Assembly: GCA_051746665.1 (NCBI GenBank)
Contig: JBNJFG010000041.1
Coordinates: 1 to 18,155 of the forward strand
Reading direction: 5' to 3'
Length of the DNA: 18,155 nucleotides
Source of the DNA: Halanaerobium sp051746665
Lineage (GTDB): Bacteria; Bacillota; Halanaerobiia; Halanaerobiales; Halanaerobiaceae
Numbering within the stretch: position 1 is the first letter of the stretch; every line of letters starts with the position of its first letter. The notes beneath the pieces were generated by a model. The model was not told the DNA's origin, did not search any database, and worked only from the letters and a program-made list of their open reading frames with translations. Shown one piece after another: positions 1 through 7,167 of the stretch. The translations under genes were made by a program, and so were the position numbers.

Positions 1-1422
1 ACTGTAAATAAAGATGGAATTGAAGTAAATCTAGAACGTTTAGAAAATAATCCAGGTACTTTTTCTAAATTAATAGTTAACATCTGGGTAGCTTTACAGT
101 CTTTCTTTTACGCAAATTATATTAATATTTTATTAGTATTATTTATTGGATTAACAATACTTTATATTTTACACCGAGAAATAAATAAAGAAGTAGATTA
201 CTATCGTGATTTTGCATATGCAGAAAATGAAAATAAAGATGAAAATCTAAAAATAGCAATGTTTACCAATAATTATTTTCCCGTTATCGGGGGAGTTCCG
301 ATTTCAATTCAGCGTTTAGCAAAGGCTTTAAGAAAAAGAGGTCATGAAATCAAAATTTTTGCACCAGAATATAAAGAGGAGTCTGAAAACGAAGAAAATA
401 TTATACGCTGTAATTCTATTTACCATTATGAGGAATCAGGACTAGAATTTCCGGTTACTAATATTTATTCACCTCAAATTAAAAAGGATTTTAAAGCTGG
501 CAATTTTGATTTAGTCCATGCACACCATCCATTTTGGCTTGGTAATAAAGGAAGAAAATTAGCAGAAAAGTTCAATTTACCACTTGCATTTACTTATCAT
601 ACACGTCTGGAAAAATATGCACATTATGTTCCTAATATTTTGTTTATGCGTAAATTTTTTGCCAATCGTTTATCTCATTTTTTAATTCAAAATTTTGCAA
701 ATAAGACTGACGCTGTATTTGCTCCAACTGAATCTACTAAAGAATATTTGCGTAATGTCGGTGTCAGCAGATATATTAAAGTAATGCCCACAGGTATTGA
801 TTTTGACCATTATAACTATGAAGAAAAAGAAATAAATACACTGCGAGAAAAACTGATTAAGGATTCTGATCATTTATTACTTTCAGTTTCTAGATTATCA
901 AAAGAAAAAAACTTATATTTTTTATTAAATGGAATTAAACGCTTAAAGGAAAAGACTGAACTTAATTTTAAATTGATTATCATCGGCAGCGGCTCAGAAA
1001 AAGAAAATATTAAAAAATTTATTAAAGACAATGATTTAGATAATTATATTGAATTAATTGGTGCAGTTGATTTTAGAGAAATGGCTAAATATTATCTGGC
1101 AGCTGACTTATTTGTTTTTGCCTCCACAACTGAAACTCAAGGAATGGTATTATTAGAAGCTATGGCAGCCAATAATCCTGTTGTTGCTGTTAAATCAAGT
1201 GGAATCGATGATGTAATTGATAATGGATATAATGGTTATAAAACAGAAGAAGATATTGATAAATGGAGCAGCAAAATTGAAGAATTATTAATTAATAGAG
1301 AAGAATATGAGCAAAGTTCTAAAAATGCACGTGAAATTGCTGAAAGTTATTCTATTGATGAAATGGCTAAAGAGGCTGAGGAACTTTATTATAAAATTAT
1401 GCAGCTAAAAAAATATCAATAA
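1..1422 (+). CDS. GT4-family glycosyltransferase with N-terminal membrane segment (5' end outside window)
   Basis: Probably transfers a sugar from a nucleotide-sugar to a lipid or cell-surface acceptor at the inner face of the membrane; the acceptor cannot be read from the sequence. The frame is open from base 1 with no ATG, GTG or TTG before the ATG at 259, and that ATG has no Shine-Dalgarno site, so the gene almost certainly begins upstream. The first 86 visible codons encode a polar stretch, a hydrophobic helix (about window residues 41-57, INILLVLFIGLTILYIL), a charged linker, and then LKIAMFTNNYFP, which is the usual beginning of a GT4 catalytic domain. Counting from the Met at 259: a GG loop near 11-12, HHPFWLG near 89-95, SRLSKEKN near 211-218, and the donor-binding EX7E motif at E292/E300. 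The GT-B fold looks complete to the stop. It resembles processive or mono-glucosyl diacylglycerol synthases, but the family is broad. The next gene starts 77 bases downstream and may be co-transcribed. Confidence 0.85.
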   Translation, partial: TVNKDGIEVNLERLENNPGTFSKLIVNIWVALQSFFYANYINILLVLFIGLTILYILHREINKEVDYYRDFAYAENENKDENLKIAMFTNNYFPVIGGVPISIQRLAKALRKRGHEIKIFAPEYKEESENEENIIRCNSIYHYEESGLEFPVTNIYSPQIKKDFKAGNFDLVHAHHPFWLGNKGRKLAEKFNLPLAFTYHTRLEKYAHYVPNILFMRKFFANRLSHFLIQNFANKTDAVFAPTESTKEYLRNVGVSRYIKVMPTGIDFDHYNYEEKEINTLREKLIKDSDHLLLSVSRLSKEKNLYFLLNGIKRLKEKTELNFKLIIIGSGSEKENIKKFIKDNDLDNYIELIGAVDFREMAKYYLAADLFVFASTTETQGMVLLEAMAANNPVVAVKSSGIDDVIDNGYNGYKTEEDIDKWSSKIEELLINREEYEQSSKNAREIAESYSIDEMAKEAEELYYKIMQLKKYQ

Positions 1423-1499
1423 CTTACATGCACCGGGAACCACCCGATTTATGTCGTTTTAAGTCAAATTTATAAATTTAATTTACTGGAGGTAACAAA

Positions 1500-3689
1500 A
1501 TGTCTATTGACTTTTATGCAGATAGGAAAATCTTTCATCTACATAATGAAGAGATTAGTTATGTGATTAAAATATTAAAAAATGGGCAGTTAGGACACAT
1601 CTACTGGGGTAAAAAAATTGAAAGAGCTGAAAGGTTGGATCGTTATTCAGTTTCCCAGCATCGACCTTATGAGGCTTATGCAGTTGATGATGATACTGGG
1701 TTTATTCTGGAAAATATAGCCCGAGAATATCCCTCTTTTGGCCAGTCAGATTTTAGAGAGCCTGCCTATCAAGTTGAGTCAAAAACTGGTTCTATTATCA
1801 GTGATTTAAAATATAAAGAACATCAGATCTATAAAGGTAAAAAAGAGCTGGAGGGATTACCGGCAGTTTATGTTGAGCAGGAAGAGGAAGCAGAGAGCCT
1901 AGCTCTTACATTATATGATCAAGTTTTAGATTTAGAAGTAACTTTAAGCTATACGATTTTTAAAGATTATCCAATTATCTGTCGCTCAGTTCATTTTAAG
2001 AATAAAGGCAGTGAAAAGATAGATCTTAAAAGAGCTCTTTCCATGAGTATTGATTTTGACAATAGGGATTTTGAACTGCTGCAGCTGTCGGGTGCCTGGG
2101 GCAGAGAGCGAGATATTTTACGCCGCCCATTGGAACAGGGAATAACAAAAATTGACAGCAAACGTGGAGCCAGCAGCCACCAGCAGAATCCATTTGCGGC
2201 CTTAGTAGAACCAGAAACAGATGAATACAGTGGAGAAGTATACGGTTTTAGCTTAGTTTATTCTGCCAACTTTATTGCTCAGGCTGAAAGAAATCATTAT
2301 GGGAAAACAAGAATGACAATGGGCATTAACCCCTTCAATTTTAACTGGTTACTTGAAAGTGGTGCTACTTTCCAGACTCCAGAGGTTGTAATGAATTATT
2401 CTGATCAGGGTTTAAATAAAATGTCTCAAAACTATCATCAGTTATATCAAAGTCGACTGGTAAGAGGAGAACACCGCCAAAAGGAAAGACCGGTTTTAAT
2501 CAATAACTGGGAAGGTACTTATTTTGATTTTGATACTGATAAAATTTTAGAAATGGCTGCAGCTGCTGCAGAGGTAGATCTTGAACTATTTGTGCTGGAT
2601 GACGGCTGGTTTGGCAGGAGAAATGATGATACTTCCTCTCTTGGTGACTGGTATGTAAATGAAGAGAAGCTGCCTGGTGGATTAGAATACCTGGCTCAAG
2701 AAATTAATAAACTTGGCCTGGATTTTGGGCTCTGGTTTGAACCTGAAATGATTTCTCCAGATAGTGACTTATATCGTAAACATCCGGAATGGGCAATCCA
2801 GGTTAAAAATCGTAAATCCTCACTTTCCCGCCAGCAGTTAATCCTTGATTTAAGCCGCAGAGATGTTCAGGAATATATAATAGAAAGGGTTTCTGCAATT
2901 TTAAATAAAGCAAATATCTCCTATGTTAAATGGGATATGAATAGACCAATGACTGAGTATGGATCTTTAGACCTTAAAGCTGAGCGTCAGCGTGAGTTAA
3001 ACCACCGCTATATTCTTGGTCTTTATCGAGTTTTAGAAGAAATCACATCTCGTTTTCCTAATATATTATTTGAAAGCTGTGCTGGTGGTGGTGGTCGTTT
3101 TGATCCGGGAATGCTTTATTACATGCCTCAGACCTGGGCCAGCGATAATACTGATGCAGTTGAAAGATTAAAAATCCAGTATGGAACTTCTATGGTTTAT
3201 CCATCATCTTCAATAGGTGCCCATGTTTCTGCCGTTCCAAATCATCAGGTTGAGCGCATTACCTCTCTTAAAATGAGATATGATACCGCAAGTTTTGGTA
3301 ATTTAGGTTATGAACTGGATCTTACTAAACTAAATGATAAAGATATAGAAGCTGTAAAAGCTCAGGTTAATAATTATAAGGAAATTAGAAGACTGGTTCA
3401 ATTTGGAGATTTTTATAGACTTAAAAGTCCTTTTGAAGGCAATTTTACTGCCTGGTCTTATCTTGCAGAAGATAGAGAAGAACTATTAGTCGGTTTTTAT
3501 CAAATTTTAGCTTCACCTAATCCACGCGAAGAAAAACTTAAATTAAAAGCTTTAAATCCTGAAGCTGATTATAAAGAACTTAACAGTGGAGAAATTTATG
3601 GTGGAGATGAATTGATGAACTATGGGCTTAGAGTACCGTATTTAAAAGGAGATTTTGAATCAAAGGTCTGGCGGTTTAAAAAAATTTAA
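1500..3689 (+). CDS. GH36 alpha-galactosidase
   Basis: Retaining alpha-galactosidase (melibiase/raffinose-type) that releases terminal alpha-1,6-galactose. There is no signal peptide, so it acts on imported oligosaccharides in the cytoplasm. The 729 residues match the usual 720-750 of bacterial GH36 enzymes. An N-terminal beta-sandwich (about 1-325) leads into the catalytic barrel: VLDDGWFG at 365-372, the GLWFEPEM segment, the nucleophile segment KWDMN with Asp479, the ESCAGGGGRFD loop, and the acid/base segment SDNTD with Asp549. A small beta-rich C-terminus ends the protein. The start is well set by GGAGG seven bases before the ATG. No transporter or regulator for the sugar lies in the window. 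Codon use is slightly richer in CTG and CAG than in the preceding gene, too weak a difference to argue for transfer. The family assignment is near certain; the exact substrate is inferred. Confidence 0.96.
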   Translation: MSIDFYADRKIFHLHNEEISYVIKILKNGQLGHIYWGKKIERAERLDRYSVSQHRPYEAYAVDDDTGFILENIAREYPSFGQSDFREPAYQVESKTGSIISDLKYKEHQIYKGKKELEGLPAVYVEQEEEAESLALTLYDQVLDLEVTLSYTIFKDYPIICRSVHFKNKGSEKIDLKRALSMSIDFDNRDFELLQLSGAWGRERDILRRPLEQGITKIDSKRGASSHQQNPFAALVEPETDEYSGEVYGFSLVYSANFIAQAERNHYGKTRMTMGINPFNFNWLLESGATFQTPEVVMNYSDQGLNKMSQNYHQLYQSRLVRGEHRQKERPVLINNWEGTYFDFDTDKILEMAAAAAEVDLELFVLDDGWFGRRNDDTSSLGDWYVNEEKLPGGLEYLAQEINKLGLDFGLWFEPEMISPDSDLYRKHPEWAIQVKNRKSSLSRQQLILDLSRRDVQEYIIERVSAILNKANISYVKWDMNRPMTEYGSLDLKAERQRELNHRYILGLYRVLEEITSRFPNILFESCAGGGGRFDPGMLYYMPQTWASDNTDAVERLKIQYGTSMVYPSSSIGAHVSAVPNHQVERITSLKMRYDTASFGNLGYELDLTKLNDKDIEAVKAQVNNYKEIRRLVQFGDFYRLKSPFEGNFTAWSYLAEDREELLVGFYQILASPNPREEKLKLKALNPEADYKELNSGEIYGGDELMNYGLRVPYLKGDFESKVWRFKKI

Positions 3690-3700
3690 TATAAATTAAA

Positions 3701-3738
3701 AAATGGTGCCCGAAGCTTTTACACTTCTGACACCATTT
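3701..3738. terminator. Bidirectional intrinsic terminator between GH36 and helicase genes
   Basis: An 8-bp stem, AAATGGTG (3701-3708) with CACCATTT (3731-3738), is strengthened inside by GAAG/CTTC. A-rich sequence lies on the left and T-rich on the right, so it can serve the alpha-galactosidase unit on the plus strand and the helicase on the minus strand. Confidence 0.8.
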
Positions 3739-3786
3739 CTTTATCTATGATACTTATTTTAATTTTATACTCTAACAAGTTCTAAA

Positions 3787-5391
3787 TTACTTAGATCTTG
3801 CAGCTTCAATGTTAACTTTAGTTCCCTTAATGTAGTTATCCTTCATGATCTGTAATACTTCATGACCTTTTTCTCTAGGAACTTCAACAAAGGTAAAGTT
3901 ATCATAAATATCAATAGCTCCAATTAAGCCGCCGGGCATTCCTGTTTCACCAGCAATAGCTCCTACAATGTGGCGGGGAGAAACTCTATCTTTTTTACCA
4001 ATATTGATAAATAATCTAACCATTCCAGGCTCAGCACCTGTATCACCAAAGCTCTGACCAGAACTTTCAGTCTGGTTATCATCATTATCTTCTCTTTCCA
4101 TTGACTTTTTCATTAAAGCAGCTGCAATTTCCAGAGCAGAATACTTTTCATCAACTAAGTCTTCAATTAACTCAATATATTTTCCTAAATCAGCAGAATC
4201 TATATATTGACTCAGCTCATCATTAAATTGATCAAATTTAGCTGCTTCTATATCATTTTGAGAAGGAATTTCTGATCTTTTAATTTTTGATTTGGTATAT
4301 TTTTGAATATCTCTTAATTTATAAATATCTTTACCCACTACAAAACTGTGAGCTTCACCACTTTTTCCTGCTCTACCTGTACGTCCAATTCTGTGTACAT
4401 AATAGTCAGTATCCTGAGGCAGATCATAGTTAAATACAGCTTCAACATCTTCTACATCAATACCACGAGCTGCTACATCGGTAGCTACCAGTACTTCAAT
4501 AATTCCATTTCTGAATTTGTTCATTACTCGATCACGCTGATTTTGATTTAAACCACCATGAATAGCATCAGATAAGTAACCACGAGCCTGAAGTTTGATA
4601 TTCAGTTCATCAACCATTTTTCTGGTATTACAAAAAACCATAGCCAGTTCTGGATTACTTAAATCAAGAATTCTGGTTAAAGCTTTAAGCTTATCGTGTC
4701 TTCTAATCTCATAATAATACTGATCTATAGCAGGAACAGTTAATTTTTCGTGAGCAACTCTTAAAAACTCTGAGTTTTTCTGATATTTTTTGCTCAATCT
4801 TTTAATTGATTGAGGTATAGTTGCCGAAAAGAAAAGAGTCTGTCTGTCATCTGGAATATCTCTTAATACAGTTTCGATATCATCAATAAAACCCATATCT
4901 AACATAACATCGGCTTCATCAAGTACAAAAAAGTCTATATTTTTTAACTTTAAAGTTCCACGTCTAATGTGATCCATTACTCTACCTGGAGTACCAATTA
5001 CAATTTGAACTCCTTTATTTAAGGCTTTAATCTGTCTTCCTATTGATTGTCCACCATAAACTGGAAGAGTATATATTCTCTTTTTATACTTTGCCAAACG
5101 TTTTAATTCTTCTGATACCTGAATTGCAAGTTCTCTGGTTGGACAGAGTATAATTGCCTGAGGATCTTTATTATTAGCATCCATTTCTTCTAAGAGAGGA
5201 ATACCAAAGGCTGCTGTTTTACCAGTACCTGTCTGTGCCTGTCCTACAATGTCTTTTCCATTAAGTACCGCTGGAATAGCATTTGTCTGAATTGGAGTTG
5301 TTTCCTCAAAACCCATTTCTTCAACTGCTTTTAAAATTTCATCTGATACGTTTAATTCATTAAATTTAATCTTTTGCAAATCTAAATCCAC
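3787..5391 (-). CDS. deaD: DEAD-box ATP-dependent RNA helicase with DbpA-type RNA-binding domain
   Basis: ATP-dependent RNA unwinding enzyme of the DeaD/CshA type, with likely roles in ribosome assembly, mRNA turnover and growth in the cold. In order (numbered from the GTG): Q motif around 10-35, Walker A AQTGTGKT 52-59, PTREL 84-88, TPGR 134-137, DEAD 158-161, SAT 189-191, then the second RecA domain with ARGID near 308-312 and HRIGRTGR 333-340. A helical region (about 375-430) and an acidic linker (about 431-455) lead to a DbpA/CsdA-type RNA-binding domain at about 457-527. The length of 534 is typical. The GTG at 5391 lies inside the sequence AAGGAAGTG, which is itself a good Shine-Dalgarno site, so the TTG at codon 5 (5379) is an attractive alternative start with normal spacing; the protein differs by only four residues. 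The gene stands alone and is preceded by a leader of about 180 bases with its own promoter and terminator. Confidence 0.96.
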   Translation of the reverse strand: MDLDLQKIKFNELNVSDEILKAVEEMGFEETTPIQTNAIPAVLNGKDIVGQAQTGTGKTAAFGIPLLEEMDANNKDPQAIILCPTRELAIQVSEELKRLAKYKKRIYTLPVYGGQSIGRQIKALNKGVQIVIGTPGRVMDHIRRGTLKLKNIDFFVLDEADVMLDMGFIDDIETVLRDIPDDRQTLFFSATIPQSIKRLSKKYQKNSEFLRVAHEKLTVPAIDQYYYEIRRHDKLKALTRILDLSNPELAMVFCNTRKMVDELNIKLQARGYLSDAIHGGLNQNQRDRVMNKFRNGIIEVLVATDVAARGIDVEDVEAVFNYDLPQDTDYYVHRIGRTGRAGKSGEAHSFVVGKDIYKLRDIQKYTKSKIKRSEIPSQNDIEAAKFDQFNDELSQYIDSADLGKYIELIEDLVDEKYSALEIAAALMKKSMEREDNDDNQTESSGQSFGDTGAEPGMVRLFINIGKKDRVSPRHIVGAIAGETGMPGGLIGAIDIYDNFTFVEVPREKGHEVLQIMKDNYIKGTKVNIEAARSK

Positions 5392-5491
5392 TTCCTTTTT
5401 TTATTATATTCTTATACTAAATCTACCAACCACACAATTTTCTTAACAAATAATACTGCAGAAGGTTGATAAATTCATACTTATACGTAAA

Positions 5492-5523
5492 AAGCCCCGA
5501 CTACATTCATATAGTCAGGGCTT
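5492..5523 (-). terminator. Leader terminator (candidate attenuator) upstream of the helicase gene
   Basis: Read on the minus strand, AAGCCC and GACTA (arms at 5518-5523 and 5512-5516) pair with TAGTC and GGGCTT (5499-5503 and 5492-5497), with one mismatch and an 8-base loop, followed by TTTTTA. The U-run is on the minus strand, so it ends leftward transcripts. No gene lies between it and the leftward promoter at 5580-5608, so the only transcript it can stop is the helicase leader, roughly 50-80 bases after the start point. Confidence 0.72.
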
Positions 5524-5579
5524 AGTTGCTATATTATCTATTAAGTTATTTAACATTAATTTTTTTAGTCAGCTCTCTT

Positions 5580-5608
5580 AGTATATCTTAGTCGTCTTTT
5601 AAAGTCAA
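5580..5608 (-). promoter_or_regulatory. SigA-type promoter for the helicase gene
   Basis: On the minus strand there is TTGACT (5608-5603), a 17-base spacer, and TATACT (5585-5580), each five of six to consensus. Predicted start near 5573, giving a 5' leader of about 180 bases. Confidence 0.75.
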
Positions 5609-5622
5609 ATAAAAGGAGCAAT

Positions 5623-5661
5623 ATGTTGGTACCAGGTGCAAGTGAAATAAAATACAAATAA
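5623..5661 (+). other. Possible 12-residue leader ORF (low confidence)
   Basis: AAAAGGAG at 5611-5618 is followed four bases later by an ATG and a 12-codon frame, MLVPGASEIKYK, then TAA. The spacing is short and it lies upstream of the mapped rightward promoter at 5702, so I see no transcript for it. Listed only because the ribosome site is good. Confidence 0.15.
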
Positions 5662-5701
5662 ATGTAATAATATAAAGACAATTTTTAATTCTAGATAACG
5701 T

Positions 5702-5730
5702 TTGACAGATCAGACTTAGTTTGTTATTCT
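5702..5730 (+). promoter_or_regulatory. SigA-type promoter for the betaine transport operon
   Basis: TTGACA (5702-5707, perfect), a 17-base spacer, and TATTCT (5725-5730, four to five of six). Predicted start near 5737, about 174 bases before the first gene. It faces away from the helicase promoter. Confidence 0.72.
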
Positions 5731-5736
5731 GTTAAA

Positions 5737-5867
5737 GGAGTTAAGCAAGTGGGATAAATTTATCCCGCATTGTTATCAGAGTTGAAATTCTGCTGATAAT
5801 ACAATGATTATTTTAAATTATATGGTTTAGAATTTGTTCTGAGTGAACATTTTCTAGACCTTTTTTT
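5737..5867 (+). ncRNA. Structured leader of the betaine operon (three hairpins, candidate attenuator)
   Basis: Three hairpins in a row after the promoter. First, GTGGGATA/TATCCCGC (5749-5768), containing the 16-base perfect palindrome 5751-5766. Second, CATTGT-TATCAG pairing with CTGATA-AT-ACAATG (5768-5806), a 12-bp stem with a two-base bulge. Third, a canonical terminator (5824-5867). The second loop carries AAATTCT (5785-5791), which is perfectly complementary to AGAATTT (5829-5835) in the terminator's 5' arm, so an alternative fold that breaks the terminator is possible. I do not recognise a known riboswitch class: no T-box, glycine, SAM or c-di-AMP (ydaO) core is visible. The region could instead be a free small RNA ending at the terminator. 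Confidence 0.5.
5824..5867 (+). terminator. Intrinsic terminator in the betaine operon leader
   Basis: A 16-position stem (5824-5839 with 5845-5860), with two internal mismatches and one wobble, loop TGAGT, then seven Ts at 5861-5867. It is upstream of the first gene and downstream of the promoter, so it must be read through for expression. Confidence 0.8.
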
Positions 5868-5910
5868 GTGCCAGCAATTTTTTAAAAAATAAAATAAAGA
5901 GGTGACAATA

Positions 5911-7089
5911 TTGAAAATAAAAGCAGATAATCTCTATAAGGTTTTCGATGGCAAAGGCCAAAAAGAAATCGACATGCTCAAAGATGGAATGAGCAAAGAA
6001 GATATTTTAGAGGAAACAGGAGCAACAGTTGGAATCAATAATGCCAGTTTTGAAGTAAAAGAAGGAGAAATCTTTGTAATTATGGGACTCTCTGGTAGTG
6101 GTAAATCTACACTGCTCCGCTGTATAAATAGATTGGTTGATCCGACTTCCGGATCAGTTAAGGTAGACGGAACCGATGTTATGAAACTAAATAAAGAGGA
6201 TTTAAGAGAGTTTAGAAAAGAAAAATTCGGCATGGTTTTTCAAAATTTTGCTCTTTTCCCATACCGTACTGTTTTAGAAAATGCAGAATTCGGCTTAGAA
6301 ATTGAAGGTATAGATAAAGATGAAAGAAGAAAAAAAGCTATGAAAGCTCTAAAACAGGTTGGGCTAGAAGGTTATGAAGATCAAAAACCTGATCAGCTCA
6401 GTGGTGGTATGCAGCAGCGTGTTGGTTTAGCAAGAGCACTGGCTGTAGATACAGATATATTACTGATGGATGAGCCTTTCAGTGCCTTAGATCCACTGAT
6501 CAAAAAAGATATGCAGGATAAACTTCTCGAACTGTATGAGCATATAGATAAAACAATTGTCTTTATCACCCATGATCTCGATGAGGCATTAAAATTAGGT
6601 GATAGAATAGCTATCATGAAAGATGGAGAAATTGTTCAGGTAGGAAATCACGAAGAAATATTAACAAATGCTGAAAACGATTACGTAGCAGAATTTGTGC
6701 AGGATGTTAACCGTTCTCGTGTTTTAACAGCATCAGATATTATGGATAAACCTAAAGCATTATTATATAAACAGGATGGTTTACGCACTGCTCTGCATAA
6801 AATGCGCCATAATGAAATAGGAAGTATTTTTGTGCTCGGCGAGAATAATAAATATAGAGGTATTGTAACTATAGAAGATGTTGTTGAATCAATTAATCAA
6901 GAAAAAAATAATTTAGATGAAATCATTAGAGAAGTTCCAATTGCCGAACCAGAAGAATCAGTAAATGACTTATTTTCAAAAATTGCAGATATTAATACTC
7001 CTCTGCCAGTACTTGATGATAAGCATAAATTAAAAGGAGTTATTGTTAAGACCAATGTAGTAGCTAATTTAGCATCAGAAAAAGTTTAA
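5911..7089 (+). CDS. opuAA: Glycine betaine/proline ABC transporter, ATP-binding subunit with CBS pair
   Basis: ATPase that drives osmoprotectant uptake through the permease encoded at 8240-9088. Starting from the TTG at 5911 (392 residues): the family's N-terminal extension (1-40), Walker A GLSGSGKST 59-67, Q-loop Gln111, signature LSGGM 163-167, Walker B ending in DEP 187-189, switch His221, then two CBS repeats from about 272 to the end. In this family CBS domains sense ionic strength or c-di-AMP; which applies here cannot be told. The upstream in-frame GTG at 5902 is part of the Shine-Dalgarno sequence AGAGGTGA, while the TTG lies at normal distance, so I set the start at 5911. First gene of a three-gene operon; expression must pass the leader terminator at 5824-5867. 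Confidence 0.95.
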   Translation: MKIKADNLYKVFDGKGQKEIDMLKDGMSKEDILEETGATVGINNASFEVKEGEIFVIMGLSGSGKSTLLRCINRLVDPTSGSVKVDGTDVMKLNKEDLREFRKEKFGMVFQNFALFPYRTVLENAEFGLEIEGIDKDERRKKAMKALKQVGLEGYEDQKPDQLSGGMQQRVGLARALAVDTDILLMDEPFSALDPLIKKDMQDKLLELYEHIDKTIVFITHDLDEALKLGDRIAIMKDGEIVQVGNHEEILTNAENDYVAEFVQDVNRSRVLTASDIMDKPKALLYKQDGLRTALHKMRHNEIGSIFVLGENNKYRGIVTIEDVVESINQEKNNLDEIIREVPIAEPEESVNDLFSKIADINTPLPVLDDKHKLKGVIVKTNVVANLASEKV

Positions 7090-7104
7090 ATATAATCAAA
7101 ATAC

Positions 7105-7119
7105 TTGATGTTACATCAA
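7105..7119 (+). other. Small intercistronic hairpin
   Basis: TTGATG and CATCAA (7105-7110, 7114-7119) pair perfectly around a three-base loop, between the ATPase and binding-protein genes, with no U-run after it. It may affect mRNA stability or be incidental. Confidence 0.3.
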
Positions 7120-7167
7120 TTTAAATTATAACTTAAACTTATTAATAATATCTCTGGAGGGATATAA

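Noticed and set aside
1434..1446. CGGG/CCCG mini-hairpin between glycosyltransferase and alpha-galactosidase genes
   Set aside because: Only four base pairs and no proper U-run, so not called as a terminator.
5737..5867. Betaine operon leader as a known riboswitch (T-box, glycine, SAM, c-di-AMP ydaO)
   Set aside because: None of the conserved core sequences of these classes could be found by eye; kept as an unclassified leader.
5866..5895. Possible second promoter (TTGTGC, 18-base spacer, TAAAAT) after the leader terminator
   Set aside because: The -35 box is poor, it uses the terminator's T-run, and the start would fall at the ribosome site, leaving almost no leader.
5934..6617. Two minus-strand frames opposite the betaine ATPase gene
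   Set aside because: Mirror frames of a highly conserved ABC gene, serine-rich, without start signals.
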